A stretch of 64,000 nucleotides of DNA from positions 13,768,802 to 13,832,801 of the forward strand of contig NC_063258.1 in assembly GCF_019578655.1 (NCBI RefSeq), in the 5' to 3' direction. Shown here piece by piece: positions 1-12,021 of this stretch. The position numbers and the translations under genes are program-made. Under the pieces are notes generated by a model that saw nothing but the letters and a program-made list of their open reading frames with translations, searched no databases and had not been told where the DNA came from. The stretch's first letter is position 1, and each line of letters opens with the position of its first letter. The DNA is from Ricinus communis (taxonomy: Eukaryota > Streptophyta > Magnoliopsida > Malpighiales > Euphorbiaceae).

Positions 1-1109
1 AAAATCTCTATGCAATTAATGCCTTTCTCAAGGACACTAACATCTTAACTTAAATTAATTAGGTTGAAATCTCTTCCTAACTCTAATTATCCAAATTAGC
101 ATTAGATACCATTTAACACTATTGAGAGTTGTTAATTCTCAATCCGGTAGAACGAACACCCTATCTCTAGGCGAATTCAATTCTAGGTTGCAAAGGACAA
201 TCCAAACCTAAACGCCTTTCTCAAGAACATTGAAATTCCAATAATCATTCAACAAGATATGAAGAACAAATCAATAAGCACTTCCATTGCAAACCAATAT
301 TGAAAATCAATACATTCAATTCAAAAGTTAAGTACGAAAATCCCTAGATAAAGAACCCCAATGGGTTAATATGTTTTGCTAATCATGTTCATCATCAAAA
401 CCCATAAGAATTCATTTACAATAATGAGTAAAGGTAGAGAAACCCGAATACACCCTTGGATGAGAGTAAACAGCTCCAATTCCTCTTGCCCAATCTTAAA
501 TCGATTCTTGTTCCTCTTGGTCGAATTGAAACCAATCAACGAACCTCGTCCACTCTTCAATCTTTGAAGGGAATCTAACTGAAACCTTGGTCCAAGTCTC
601 CTTTTTCCTTGGTTCCAATTCAGAAAACCCTTAGAGAGAGAAAGAAATGAGTTTGTGACGTCCTAACCCTACTTTTTTCGTGTTTCCCTCTTTTCTTTCT
701 TTTAATTAATTTGTCCAGCTACCGCGAACATGGCCATGTTGATGCCCGTGTTGGGAACATGGCCTAGTGTTGATGCCCGTGTTACTCTCTGTGGTCGTGC
801 TCCTTAACGCATCTTTTTCCTGTTGTCAAATGCACCCAACACGGCTGTTTTATTGCCCGTGTTGGGAACAGGGCCAGTGTTAAAACCAACATGGCCATGT
901 TCAAATTCCTCATGCGCAAACTTGACTTGTTTCGGCAACTTTGACGTCCAATTTTGCTCCAATGCTTCCTTTTATCACTCTTTGGCTTCTTTTAGACCTA
1001 ATGCATATAAACAAACGCATAGGGTGACTGTTGGGACCAATTCAAATCCAAATGTATATAAAATCAGCCTTAAAAACCCCATTTAGATGTGTGTATTCTA
1101 CGCACATCA
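1..1109 (-). repeat. Athila-C LTR, truncated by window edge
   Basis: Reads on the minus strand from TGATGTGCGT at 1109 downwards and matches the LTR at 19774-21194, including the GC-rich stretch at about 720-910 with repeated CATGGCC/CCCGTGTT words. No polypurine tract lies just outside the 1109 end, so this is the outer end of a 5' LTR or a solo LTR whose remaining ~310 bp lie outside the window. The reading frames at 366-567 and 823-1086 are LTR sequence, because the same frames recur in the other copies. They are not genes. Confidence 0.85.
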
Positions 1110-1439
1110 TTAAGTAAGCCCATTAAATACTTGCACTTGTAATACATTAAGTTGAGTTGGGCTTTCACTCAAACTAAAGCCTTGAACTCCTTATAATTCC
1201 TCTTGGACGGAATTTACAAGGCCTTACATGTGTCGAATTAAGGCTTGTTGATACTTATTGGATCTTGATCTAGTTATTGGGCCTTGAGGCAATTGTATTG
1301 CATCTAGGCTCAATAGCTTGACTTTGATCTTGGGCTTGAAACTTTAGTCGAACTACTCCATGCTCTTGCTCATCTTCATCAAGTCCATCTTCATGAAATC
1401 CATGCGATGGTGGTTGGTCCATATTAACTGCCTTTAAGA
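1110..1439. other. Non-coding stretch, probable gypsy LTR remnant
   Basis: No gene is visible. The text is rich in 'gcccatta' and 'gggctt' words like those in the gypsy LTR pieces at 22905-23885 and 61358-61758, so it is probably a degraded LTR fragment. This rests on word similarity only. Confidence 0.4.
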
Positions 1440-3467
1440 CTAAATATGGTTTGTATGAGTTGCTAGTGATGCCTTTTATGCCAACTAATGCCCCTAGTAT
1501 GTTTATGAGACTTATGAACCATTTTGCGTCCTTTTATCGGCAAGTTTACTATTTTGTATTTTGATGACATATTAATCTATAGCAATTCCATGCATGAGCA
1601 TTTAGAGCATTTTAGGACTTTATTTGATGTCTTGCAAAGAGAAAAGCTTTATGCTAATCTTGGCAAGTGTGGCTTTTGCAGTCCTAAGGTAGTTTTTCTT
1701 AGATATGTTGTTAATGCTAATAGGATTTAGGTAGATAAAGAAAAGGTAGAGGCTATTGCTTTTTGGCCGACACCAAAGAGCATGAGTGAGGTGAGATCTA
1801 TTCATGGCCTAGCTAGCTTTTGTAGCCAATTTGTTAGGGATTTTTCTACCCTTGCCACCCCTTTAACTGAGGTTATTAAAAAGCATATAGATTTTAAATG
1901 GGGAGAGGCACAAGATAGGGCATTTTAGGTTTTGAAAGATAAATTGATTAATGCTCCTTTACTTGTTTTACCTAATTTTGATTCTACTTTTGAGATTGAA
2001 TGTGATGCTTCTAATGTTGGAATTGGAGCTGTATTGATGCAAGAGGGTAGGCCAATTGCCTAATTTAGTGAAAAGCTTAGTGGTGCAAGCTTATACTATC
2101 CCATCTATGATAAGGAGATGTTTGTATTGGTGTGGGCATTGGAGACATGGAAAAATTGTTTATTGCCCGAGGAGTTCGTAGTTCATACAAATCATGAGAG
2201 CTTAAAGCATTTGAAGGGTCAATATAAATTGAACAAAGGTATGCAACTTGAAGTTCATTTATAGAGACCTTTCCTTATGTGATCAAATATAAGAAGGGTA
2301 AGAATAATGTGGTGGCTGATGCACTCTCTAGGAGGTATGCGTTGAGCAATACACTTCATTCTAAATTGATTGGATTTGAATTGCTTAAAGAACATTATCT
2401 TGATGATCCGAATTTTGAAGGTGTATATGATGCATGCGAGCATGGAGCTTTTGATAAATACTATAGGCATGATGGCTACTTGTTTAAGGATAATCGCTTA
2501 TGTGTGTCTAATTGTTCTACATGTAGATTATTTTTTAAAAAATTGCACGAGGGAGGATTGATGGGGCATTTTAGTGTTGCTAAGATTTTAGATATGTTGC
2601 ATGAGCACTTTTATTAGTAAAAAGGGCATGTTGATGTTGAGAAATATTATGCCAACTGTGTTGTTTGTTTACGTGCTAAGTCTAAAAGCAAGCCCAATGG
2701 ATTGCATATGCCATTGCCTATTTCTATTTCACCTTAGATTGATGTTTCTATGGATTTTATCTTAGGATTGTCAAGGTTTAGGCATGGCAATGATAGTATT
2801 TATGTAGTAGTTGATAGATTTTGTAAAATGGCACACTTTATTGCATGTAATAAAGCCGATGATGCATCAGATATTGCTGATTTATTCCTTAGAGAAGTAG
2901 TATGTTTGCATGGCATGCCCAAGGCTATTATTAGGGATAGGGATGCAAAACTTTTATCCTATTTTTAGAAGACATTGTGGACTAAGTTAGATACTAAACT
3001 GTTATTTTCTACTACTTGTCACCCTCAAATGGATGGTCAAACCAAAGTGGTTAATTGGGCCTTAGGACAATTATTGCGTGCTATTATAAAACGAATATCA
3101 AATCTTGGGAAGATTGCTTACCTCATGTAGAGTTTGCGTATATTAGGAGTGTGCATTCATCTATTTATTATAGCCCTTTTGAAGTTGTTATGGTTTTAAT
3201 CAACTAACTCCTTTGGATTTATTACCTTTGCTATTACAAGAGCGTGCTAACTCGGATTGTTCCAAGAAGGCCGAATATGTTAGACAACTTCATGACAAGG
3301 TAAGGCAACAAATAGAGAAGAGAAATGAGCAAGTCGCGCGTCATCACAACAAAGGTCGAAAACAAGTTGTGTTTGAACCTAGTGTTAGGGTGTGGTTGCA
3401 TATGCATAAGGAGAGGTTTCATCTTCAAAGGCGTTCTAAGTTGTAAGCAAGAGGAAATGGATCCTTC
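1440..3467 (+). pseudogene. Ty3/gypsy pol remnant (RT C-half, RNase H, integrase), copy A
   Basis: Decayed polyprotein fragment of a chromovirus-like Ty3/gypsy element. In order it shows: RT palm motif FDDILIYS (about 1560-1585) and the RT thumb (frame 1524-1730); RNase H with [14 protein letters not shown] and [10 protein letters not shown] (about 1990-2230); the [10 protein letters not shown] linker (2313); an integrase zinc-binding region; and the integrase core with [16 protein letters not shown] (2750-2968) and [11 protein letters not shown]. The final catalytic Glu segment (expected [11 protein letters not shown]) reads [10 protein letters not shown] near 3030, so the Glu is replaced by Lys. 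Several stops (near 1730, 1928, 2062, 2966) and frameshifts break it. The RT N-half, protease and gag are absent. It ends abruptly after RRSKL (about 3444) and switches to repeat F1 at a junction also seen in copy B (43668). Confidence 0.88.
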
Positions 3468-3925
3468 CAAGAGAATATTAAATTTGTGATTTCTTTCCAT
3501 ATCAGATCCGAAAGCCTACTTATGTTCTCATTTTGTTTGTTTCTTTTGTGTCACTCTTTCTAATTTCTATATAATATGATGGTTTAGTTTTACTTGGCGA
3601 GCATAAACATGAGTGTTGAGTTAAAGTGCATAAAAGCGACAATCATAGGCACAGATCTAATGGGTGGACAAATGCAAAAAAGAATATTAGTTGATAAAGT
3701 ATTCATATCATTTTCTGAATGATCGTAGGTGAATCTTTTAGAAGAAAGAGGGAACTGCGAGAATTGAGGCATGCTTTGATATTCTTATTCATGAGATGCA
3801 CCATTGGGATCTCCATCATTCCTTGCTCCTCTAAGGACAAGGACTCCAGATTACAGAAGGATTGACATAAGGAATCATGGAGTGCAATTGACAAGCTTGA
3901 CTGGTGGCATTTGGGATTACGTAAA
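3468..3925 (+). repeat. F1 repeat fragment
   Basis: Start of the unclassified high-copy repeat F1, recognisable by 'ttgagttaaag', 'gacaatcatagg', 'ttgatatcattc' and 'gacaagcttgac'. It follows copy A pol directly and is cut off on the right by a chromovirus-type LTR end. The same order is repeated at 43669-44141. Confidence 0.75.
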
Positions 3926-4321
3926 AGACACCTCATCTCACGTAGCTCGACATGTATATTTAAAACCAAATGCTTTCTAAAATCTTTTTATTTTAGTTGA
4001 ATTATAACATACTTACATATGTATATGTAATAATGTATTTGAAATCATAATAATGAAAAATAGATAATTTTTTTTAATATGATGTTTCATTACAATGACT
4101 ATAACTAGAAATGCCTTTATTAAACATTGTTAATAAGTTAATATACAAAGTTTGCTTTTAAACCTTAACTTTATAACATAGCCTTTTACATGTACATAAC
4201 CACCATGGTATAAACATGAAGATTTATATACAAGTTACAATGAGTATGTATCTGACTCCTCATACGAGAAATGCTGGCCAACCTTACTCTCGCCTTTAAT
4301 CACACTTACTAGCTTAACCAC
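3926..4321 (-). repeat. Chromovirus-type LTR end fragment
   Basis: Closely matches 44142-44540, the end of the minus-strand LTR at 44142-48510. Here it is interrupted at 4322 by the Athila-A LTR. The copy at 44540 reads on uninterrupted after 'caaccac', giving an unoccupied version of the site. Confidence 0.7.
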
Positions 4322-5789
4322 TGATAAGTTAATTTATGTAACTACAATCTAAGGCAGTGAACCTATCGATGCAGACTAGCACTAACAGTGAGTATCAAGG
4401 TCGTATTCTCAGTAAAGGGTGATCCTAGAACTACTACTTCGTCTTATAATATCTATCCCTAACAAAATCAATGAAGTTGCTATTCTATGATTAAATGTAA
4501 GCAAGTGATTAACTAAGTGTCAGACAAACTGAAAGGATTTCGTGAAACAATCAAAAGAAAAGGCAAACCCAAGGGGACCTAAGCTAGTTGGATTTTAGTA
4601 AAGGTAGAGATTATATTGATTACCAATTGCGATTACCCGTGGATGAATTCTCAACTGAATTCAATTTTCCTCTCGAGATAACCGAATTCCTAAACCTAAA
4701 AACTTAAAGTTGGAACCTCTTCCTAACGATCGATTATTAAATTAGCATTAAGCTTTAATCCGCCTCTATTAAGCTTTATTAATTCTTAATCCGGCTAGTC
4801 AATTACCTTTATCTCTAAGTGATCATTAACTAGTTCTTGCTATTCAAATTTCTAATTACTAAATGAACTTTTCAATTACATAAAGCAATCTAAATACCAC
4901 AACTCACAATGTCTCATGAATAATATGATTTCTCATTAATAATGAAAGCAAGAAGAAACAAGAATTGATAATCAAAGTCTCACAAACATCAAAAGCAATC
5001 CAACAACATAGGAACCCCAATGGGTTTAACAATTCTAGCTACTCATACTAATAAGCAACACAAAGTAAAGAACAAATTCAGAAAAGTAATTAGAAAGCAT
5101 GTACACCCTTCTTCTTCAAGCTGGATGAAAAACCCTAAATTCCCAATTCTGAATGATGAACCCTAAATTGCCTCTTGAATGCCTCCAAATCCACTCTTGA
5201 TCTTCAATTTGATATTAAAACCAATGTAATCCTTCCTTCAATAGATGAAATAGTCTGCTAAAGTCGAATATTGAAGTCTGGAAAAGATGGCTTAGGCATG
5301 TATATGTGAAATCAAGTTAGAAAATTGAACCCTTCCTCAATAAATCGCATTTGCCTATATAAATCTCTCAGCACGGCCGTGGTCAAGCCTGTATTGATAA
5401 GCATGGGCGGAGTCCAGGCCAAGCTAGACCTCCGCATCTCGCAACTTAAGGCTTTTTCCTAGTTGTGCCCTCACCGGTGCTGAGCCACCATGGGCCGTGG
5501 TGGCCTCAAAAATCGTGCCAAAATGGCATTATTGAGGGTCGAGTGTTGATGGTTCAACACGACTAGAGTCCAGGACATGCTCAACCTTAGAATGCTAGTC
5601 CTTGCTCAATTTTGATGGATTCTAGTCCGTAATTGCGCGTATTTCCCTCAACTACTGATAATGTCCATTAATAATCACCTGAGACATGAAAGGAACCAAA
5701 ACACAGGTGATTCTGGCATAAATTAAGATAACTATGCAAAAAAATGTAAGTAACTAGGCATGTAAATATGTATAAAATGATGCGCAACA
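4322..5789 (-). repeat. Athila-A 3' LTR (minus strand)
   Basis: About 1,468 bp with ends TG...CA (plus strand starts TGATAAGTTA; minus strand starts TGTTGCGCATC). It is collinear with the LTRs at 51186-52647 and 59879-61352. Shared blocks include the terminal 'gccttagattgtag' block, the 'attccaactttaggtt'-type block, and the GC-rich CACGGCCGTG cluster (about 5370-5560). A TATA-like box lies at 5356-5361, read on the minus strand. Confidence 0.88.
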
Positions 5790-5813
5790 AATCACCCCAC
5801 ACTTAAGCTTTTG
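5790..5813 (-). promoter_or_regulatory. Polypurine tract of Athila-A (minus)
   Basis: On the minus strand AAAAGCTTAAGTGTGGGG followed by TGATT lies immediately before the LTR. The same sequence precedes the LTR at 59879, and close variants precede 16806 and 19774. This is the expected plus-strand primer position. Confidence 0.85.
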
Positions 5814-7482
5814 CTTGACCTCAAGCAATCAATAACTCAATACATATACAAGCAATAATCACCCTTCAAAACCCATACTAAAGTTCACAACTTAACCTTA
5901 TTCAACATATAAAGAATGAAACTCAACTAACTAAGCAAATTATACACCTTCAAAGAAGAACTATAATAATACCATGTCGAAGTACAACTTATTTAACAAT
6001 TCAGCATTAAAGCCTAAGAACCATTGCCTCACGGGAATCTCTCAAATCACTCACAGTGTTTACAGGTAAACAAGAAAATTCCCTCAACGCGGCTGCACAA
6101 AACCTATTTACCATAAGCTTGCTCATTAATCTCATCTTTGCTACTGCAAATAAATAAATACTAAAATCAAAGGGTCTTTACAAGGGTTGAAATGTGGCTA
6201 AGGTAAAGGTAAGAATATTTGGACAGAAGTGTAAAGTATACTGAAAAATCATGCAATTATTTAGAATGAATGCTTCAAGAGCTGAATACCAAAACAATAA
6301 AAATACTCACTAAGCCTTATTTGAAGTAAAGGATGCTCACAATAATTAAATTCAAAAGAGCTAAGAACTAAGAAATAAGTTAGAATTTTTTCTCTTTTTC
6401 TTCTTTTTTTTATCAAATATATATGCCACAACAGCTTATATAGGGACTGCATGATTAGTGACATAAACAATGAGAACAATTATCCAATTTGAAGGGAGCA
6501 TCAAAGAATGACTAAAAAAACTAAGTGAATTTATAGCAAAATTAGGCACTATGATTCCATAAAAGAAGAAGCATAACACATAATTATTCAGTATACAGGA
6601 TGAAAGGAAAGATAAATGTATAGAATGGTGCATGTGTGGTGTATAGGTGTAAATCATGAAGAAAAGGTTAAGACTCAAAACTGGTTGACTAATGGAAACA
6701 AAGGGTAGGCTTTTGGCCAAATGTGGTGAATTCCTAAGTTTCCCAAATCATCTAATGGTATTCAAAAATTCATGTAACCTCAACAAGCATTATAGAGCAG
6801 GCTCTAGAAATAAAATTATGTACAGCGCACACTCAAACAAGAAAAATCTTGAGCATAATGTGCAATGGATGCTCAAATTTTGGTTCAAAAACTCACGTTT
6901 GAAGTGGCTAAATTTGCAATTGGTTCTCAGACTTATTAATTGAATTATCACATAAATTATATAAGAGATTGGCATAATCAAAGTTTAAAGATGAAGGTTG
7001 TAAATTTACAAGGAACTCAAGTAACACCAGTTTAACCCTGCCAAATTGACATATTGAATACAGTGAAATTGCTTTCGAAGAACAAAAATTGAAAGGTACA
7101 ATCAATTACAAGTGTGTGAATTAAGTCATTAATTATGAAGGAATAAACTAAGCTTAAATGTCATGAAGAACCTAGGTCCTAACATGCTAAGAATAGTCCA
7201 TTATCATTGCCTAAAAAATCAAGGGATAGAACCAGAGATACCCCACACTTGATTATAACACTGCCCTCAATGTTACAAAAATAAAGTCGGGTATATTACA
7301 TAACTAGCATATCTGAAAAGTGAAGATCATATTAAATGTACATATCATGAAGGCAAAGCAAAGTGTTCCACGAAAATAACATAACATGAAAGCGAAATGA
7401 AAGAAAATAAAATAAAAATAAAAATAAAATACAGAAAGAAAATAAAAAGGAAAAGGAAAAAGAAATAGGGCACAAATTTTTA
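5814..7482 (-). other. Athila-A 3' non-coding region
   Basis: No gene. Collinear with 58158-59857 of the other Athila-A copy. It contains a pyrimidine run on the plus strand (about 6385-6420; oligopurine on the element strand), another A-rich purine run (7390-7465), and the hairpin plus internal purine tract at 7239-7275. Frames at 6261-6943 are low-complexity and differ between copies. Confidence 0.75.
7239..7275 (-). promoter_or_regulatory. Conserved hairpin plus second purine tract, Athila-A minus copy
   Basis: On the minus strand ACATTG-AGGG-CAGTGT (one T.G wobble) is followed by TCAAGTGTGGGGT. The same arrangement occurs at 58387-58425 and 18442-18477, and in decayed form at 15236-15277. 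It sits between the post-pol ORF and the polypurine tract. Its function is unknown. Confidence 0.6.
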
Positions 7483-9024
7483 TCACTGTTGGTAGTCTGC
7501 CGAAGGCGCATCCTCATTGACTAGATCGGCTGGAGAGTGAGGAGTAGGGGAAGGCGCTGAAGGAGGTGGCGGTGGTGGTGGCATAGGATCCATGTAGCAA
7601 CCTGCTAGATCAAACTCCATATCATCGATGAATCGCTGATTTGGTGCTTTGGTTTCCGCCTTCTTTTGTATCTACTCCGCCATTAGGTCCGTTTGGGTGG
7701 CCTGCCTATCCAGCCCATGCATAAGCTGTTAGAGCCCTTAAATTGTGCCCTAGTCTCATCTTGAAACTACCCAAACTCCTTTTTGTGCTGCACAAACTCA
7801 GTATAGTGCTGCTGCTGTAAATCACAAACTCGATCTAGTTGGTCAGGCAAAACACTAATCTGAGCAGTCGATGTCCTTGCCGAATAAGAAGAGGAGGCTC
7901 TAGATGTAGCCATAAACACTCTGGCTGGGTTAGGAATCCTAACATTTAGAATCTCAGCCGTAGGGTCTTGGGCTCCTCGAGCTGCTGCCTCTCTAGCCTC
8001 CCTGACTATTGCACTGACGAGCCTATACTCAATGCCATGTGGGTGACGAGTGGCCGTGATCATCTGCATGTTGATCATCTGTCTGATCCCTAATGGTGTC
8101 ATGTCACCAATCTGAGAAAGCTCAGACAGACAGTCGTCCAGTACATCCAGTCTCTTGGCTAACCTAGTCACATATGGGCTAAAATAGTAGTGCATCTTCT
8201 TCTGGGCGTTGACTATGAAGGAACAGACTTGATGAGCCAACAGATATCCCATGTCAAGCTTCTTATGATGTTGCATATCCCAGAAGATGAATACATCGTG
8301 TCTGTGTTCCTGCTCCAAAACTATCTCCCCTACCTGTAATCATGTAAGCTAACAGTGTATGGAGATAGCGGAGATGATCCGGAAGGCTAGACGCCTTAGA
8401 CCTGCTGTGGCAGTATGATTCTGGCCTGAGTACTAATGAATCCCACATGGTGTCGTACAAGATTGGGTTGATGTAGATGCAACCCTGATACTCCTCGCCT
8501 GAGGTCTCCTGCTCAGTCCATAAACCCAAATGCATGCCGAATTGTGGAACTGACATAGAGAACTCCCTTCCTCCAAGTCTGAAGTAAACTACATCAGGCT
8601 TATGCCAGTTTGTGATCCATTGCTGTAGGAAGAAGGTGCTGAGGAATTCAATTATGAGCTCGCGGTAGGTTGGCTCAATGATATCGAAGAACCATGCGTA
8701 AGGCAGTGTGTCAAATAGTGCATGAACATCCTGAGCCAATCTCACTCTCTCCAACGATATAAAGTCGATGCAACGTCCAGCCATTACTTGTTTCCATCTC
8801 ATGAACTTGGAAGCGGCTCTCGTTATCAGCATTCTGAAATGTCCATAAAGGATGTCGACCAGGTGCGGGTGGATTTGCAGCTGTTGTTCTTCGTGCTCAA
8901 ACTAGTTGTTGTTGTAGTAGGGGTGCTGGTGCTGGTAAAGGTGAAGTGGAGGAAGAGGTTCTTTCACCAAGCGAGCGCTTGCGCATAGCGGTTGCTTTCG
9001 ACGGGATTGATATCAGTCACTCAT
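7483..9024 (-). pseudogene. Athila post-pol (env-position) ORF, minus strand
   Basis: Product of the large ORF that lies after pol in Athila elements. The family carries the plant-specific domain variously annotated as Athila ORF-1 or 'putative plant transposon protein'. Two long frames join it: 8832-8263 and 8318-7767. Landmarks are a low-complexity Ser/Thr/Pro N-terminal part (8850-9024), RWKQVMAGRCIDF, FFDIIEPTYRELIIEF, VVYFRLGGREFSMSVPQFG, TRLAKRLDVLDDC, MTPLGIRQMINMQ and a Pro-rich C-terminus. The start at 9024 follows 'taggcaatATG', matching 'taggtaatATG' at 56618. It is broken by an early stop after MSD and by a frameshift near 8290. It keeps TGG where the 57207 copy has TAG. I see no convincing signal peptide or transmembrane segment, so an envelope role is not supported here. 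Confidence 0.8.
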
Positions 9025-9586
9025 ATTGCCTAATACAGTCAATCATTAGTATTCGAACAAGAAATCAAGTTAACATCTATTATACTGAAAATTTAGCAGC
9101 ATAACGGCTATAATTTGACTAACAGAAAACCTTAGACTAAAGTCTCAATTTCCTGCAGAAAACCAATTCACAATGGCATTCCACCCCACATTATTGTGCA
9201 TCAAATAAAGAGAATTTATGCTATTAATTTTTTAGAATAAATTTCCATAAAATAACTTTACTACTACCGAACCCAAACATAGCAACTAATCTAAACTAAA
9301 TCTAATCCAAATCAAACTTGAGTAGTGTAACAAAAACAAAATAATAAACCAACCAAAGCAATAAATATTAACAACTACTAGAGCATATCAAATGTCCTAA
9401 ATAATAAAAATTACATAAAAGAAAAATCAAATTTAACCAAATAAAAGCAAAAGGCGAATAGACTTACTTAAAATTGCCGTGACAGGTAAGAAAAATCAAG
9501 AAAAAAAGAAGAAACAACGGTAACAGGCTTTCGAGTGTATAGATTATAGGAGGCTAAATGATGCCACTAAAAAGGACCATTTTCCC
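9025..9586 (-). other. Athila-A internal non-coding leader of the post-pol ORF
   Basis: No gene. The first ~200 bp match the sequence upstream of the 56618 ORF, for example 'gattgaggctttagtc' at 56478 versus its reverse complement near 9135. The rest of this element (gag, PR, 5' LTR) is missing to the right, where an unrelated LTR begins at 9587. Confidence 0.55.
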
Positions 9587-11970
9587 TGTCACAACCAAAT
9601 TTATTTACTTCTTTTTATTAATAATTAATATTCATTAGCATGTCATTAAACATGTCATTTGCATCATGATTATATATGATCTATTTTATTATATTATGTG
9701 GTAGATAAATAAATTATTTAGTTACATATTGATTTAATTGAAAAGTAATGATTTTGGACTAAATTGAAAAGTTAGAAAGAAAGAGGATTAAATTGTAATT
9801 TGCCTATTTCCACACCAATATACCACCTCTTTCATTTGTTCTTATCTACGTATGCTTTCCAATTTCCTTTTCTTCTTTGTCTCTCTCATTTTTCTCCTTT
9901 CCTTCTTCAACTTTGATTTTCCAAATCAAACTCTACAAAACTTTTAGTAAGTGAAAATCAAATTCTTCTTTTAAGCTTGAAAGATTTGGGCTTTCTTAAT
10001 CAAGGAAAACAAAGGTGAGTAATTTTAATTGCTTGATTTTGCTGTAAATTAGGGTTAATGATATGAAATTATTGATGATTATGTGTTTTGGAATTGTTTA
10101 ATCAAGAGTAAACATGCTTTTACTTGTGATCTTGAAGCTGAAATTTCTGGGCAGATTTTTCACTTATGATTTCGTGACCTTAGAGGCTTTATCTCGAAAA
10201 TTTTCAAACATGAAAGTTGTAGGTATAAATCTCAAGAATATCTCTGTAAAATGGTTTTGCAGATTGTTGAGTGAGTAGGAACTTATGAGGTTCGATTTTG
10301 CTGCTGCTCTGTTTTTGGTTCAGCAGGTGACCTGGTTTTTGTGCTGACATTTTGAGGCATTTAGAGGCTGAACCAAGCAGAGAGTTAAACATGAAAGTTG
10401 TTCATTTATATATGTAGTATATTTCTGAAAACTTTCATAATTTTTGGTTGAGTATAACGTGAGATATGTTGAACTTAATATGGCCTGCCCGAAACTGTTT
10501 TAAGCAGAAATCGGGCTTAGGATTCAGAAATTTGTTGCTAATTGTGTGTTTCACAACTTGAGCTAGAAAAGTCCAAATTGAGTAATATTAGTGTCTATAG
10601 AAACTTTAGAATGTTAACTTTATATCTGGAGAGTTTCATCAGAAAATTCATTTGTTTGATTGGTCATTTAATAGGAAACTTTTTTCTGTTCTGTTTAGAT
10701 GGAAATTTGAGCAGATGTATAGAAAATGCCATAACTATTTCTATACCAATGATTTTGAGGTGATTCTTTCTGCTATGGTTTCTATAAAAATGGAAGTGTA
10801 ATTCTGGAAAATATGAGATTTTTATTAATTGTACATAAGTTTTGGTGTAATTTCTAAGTCAGTACCTACAAGCTGCCTTCATCAACAAATATGTTGATTT
10901 GTTGTCATTCATCTCATGCATCATATTAATATCTAGAATATATGTTATTTTGTTGAAATGTGATATTTTATTGATAGTAAATATATATATATATATTTAT
11001 GCCTTGTGATTGAATTGTATTTGTATTGAATATGTGAATAGGTTCATCCAAAGGCAAGGAAGTGGTAAGAGAAAAGAATAGGATTACTTTGTTATCCTAT
11101 AACTTCGGTAAGTATTTAATAGACTAAACTTTGTGTATATTGAGTAGAGACTGCTGTTTGATTACTTGATAATTTCTTGGTTGACTGAGTTGATATTAGT
11201 TATGTTTTGGCTTGTTATAAAGTGAATTGATTGTGATGTGTTGTGAAGTGAATTGATTGTGATGTGTTGTGAAGTGAAATGATTGTGATTAAGGATTGAT
11301 GACTTTTGTATGGATATTGTGTGATCGGGAAAGCTGAGCCGGATAGCTACCCGAGTATGTGAGATGGCAAGACCGAGCGGATAGTCTTGTCAAGTGGTTA
11401 CCGAAATTTAAAAATGTGAGGAAATGTAAGGATGAGTCATCCGATCCTAATTTGATAGAAATAATGTGGAATTGAATTATTTGACTTGGTTGAGTTTGAG
11501 ATTATTTGCATTACGTGAGATGAAATTATATGTTTATGAGAATAACTGAAATGGTTGATTTTGTGATTGTTAGTTAAGTGTTGGTATAATTTTCTGTATT
11601 GATAAAGATTTGATAATTCTAGCCTAATATACTATAGTTTAGTAAATTAAATGCTTATTGAGTCGCTAGCTCATTCCTTAGCAATTTTTTTTTTCAGGTT
11701 AGTGCAGTTGTAGATAGCCTTAGCTGTGCATTGCTCTTTTTGCATCAGTCAATATTATCAAGTGGGCCAGAGGAGTTATCTAAAGCATTGGGGCATTTTG
11801 GAAACTTGTGTGAATTAAACTACTGTATAAATATTTCTTATATATATTAAGTATGTCATGCCACTTAAATTGTATGAATGTATATTGTAACTAAGTAGTA
11901 AATTATGTTTATAAAGTTATATATATATATATATTGCTATTCAATGGGAAGTTTGAGTTGGGGTGTTATA
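9587..11970 (+). repeat. Chromovirus-type LTR (about 2.4 kb)
   Basis: Starts TGTCACAACC and ends GGGGTGTTATA, five bases before a clear tRNA-iMet primer site. This matches the LTR design of long-LTR chromoviruses (Tekay/Del-like) with the terminal C changed to T. It contains pyrimidine-rich and splice-like text (about 9830-10020), (TA)n runs at about 10978-10997 and 11918-11935, and a 26-bp tandem repeat. Small frames at 10204-10763 are not supported as genes. Confidence 0.75.
11220..11290 (+). repeat. 26-bp tandem repeat, about 2.7 copies
   Basis: Units start at 11220, 11246 and 11272, each beginning AAGTGAA(T)TGATTGTGAT. The first two appear identical. They lie inside the 9587-11970 LTR. 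Confidence 0.9.
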
Positions 11971-11975
11971 GTTTT

Positions 11976-11987
11976 TGGTATCAGAGC
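11976..11987 (+). promoter_or_regulatory. Primer-binding site, tRNA-iMet type
   Basis: TGGTATCAGAGC is exactly the 12-nt plant initiator-methionine tRNA complement used by many gypsy and copia elements. It lies five bases after the LTR end. Confidence 0.9.
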
Positions 11988-12021
11988 GGGGATTAGACCA
12001 TTGGGACATAAAGGTGTATGA

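Noticed and set aside
823..1086. Small plus-strand gene in the first LTR
   Set aside because: The same frame appears, reversed, at 17345-17602 and 19797-20036, within LTR copies. It is LTR sequence.
9587..11970. Host gene with introns
   Set aside because: GT/AG-like signals and pyrimidine tracts are present, but the region is bounded by LTR-type ends and followed by a primer site. No coherent protein emerges.
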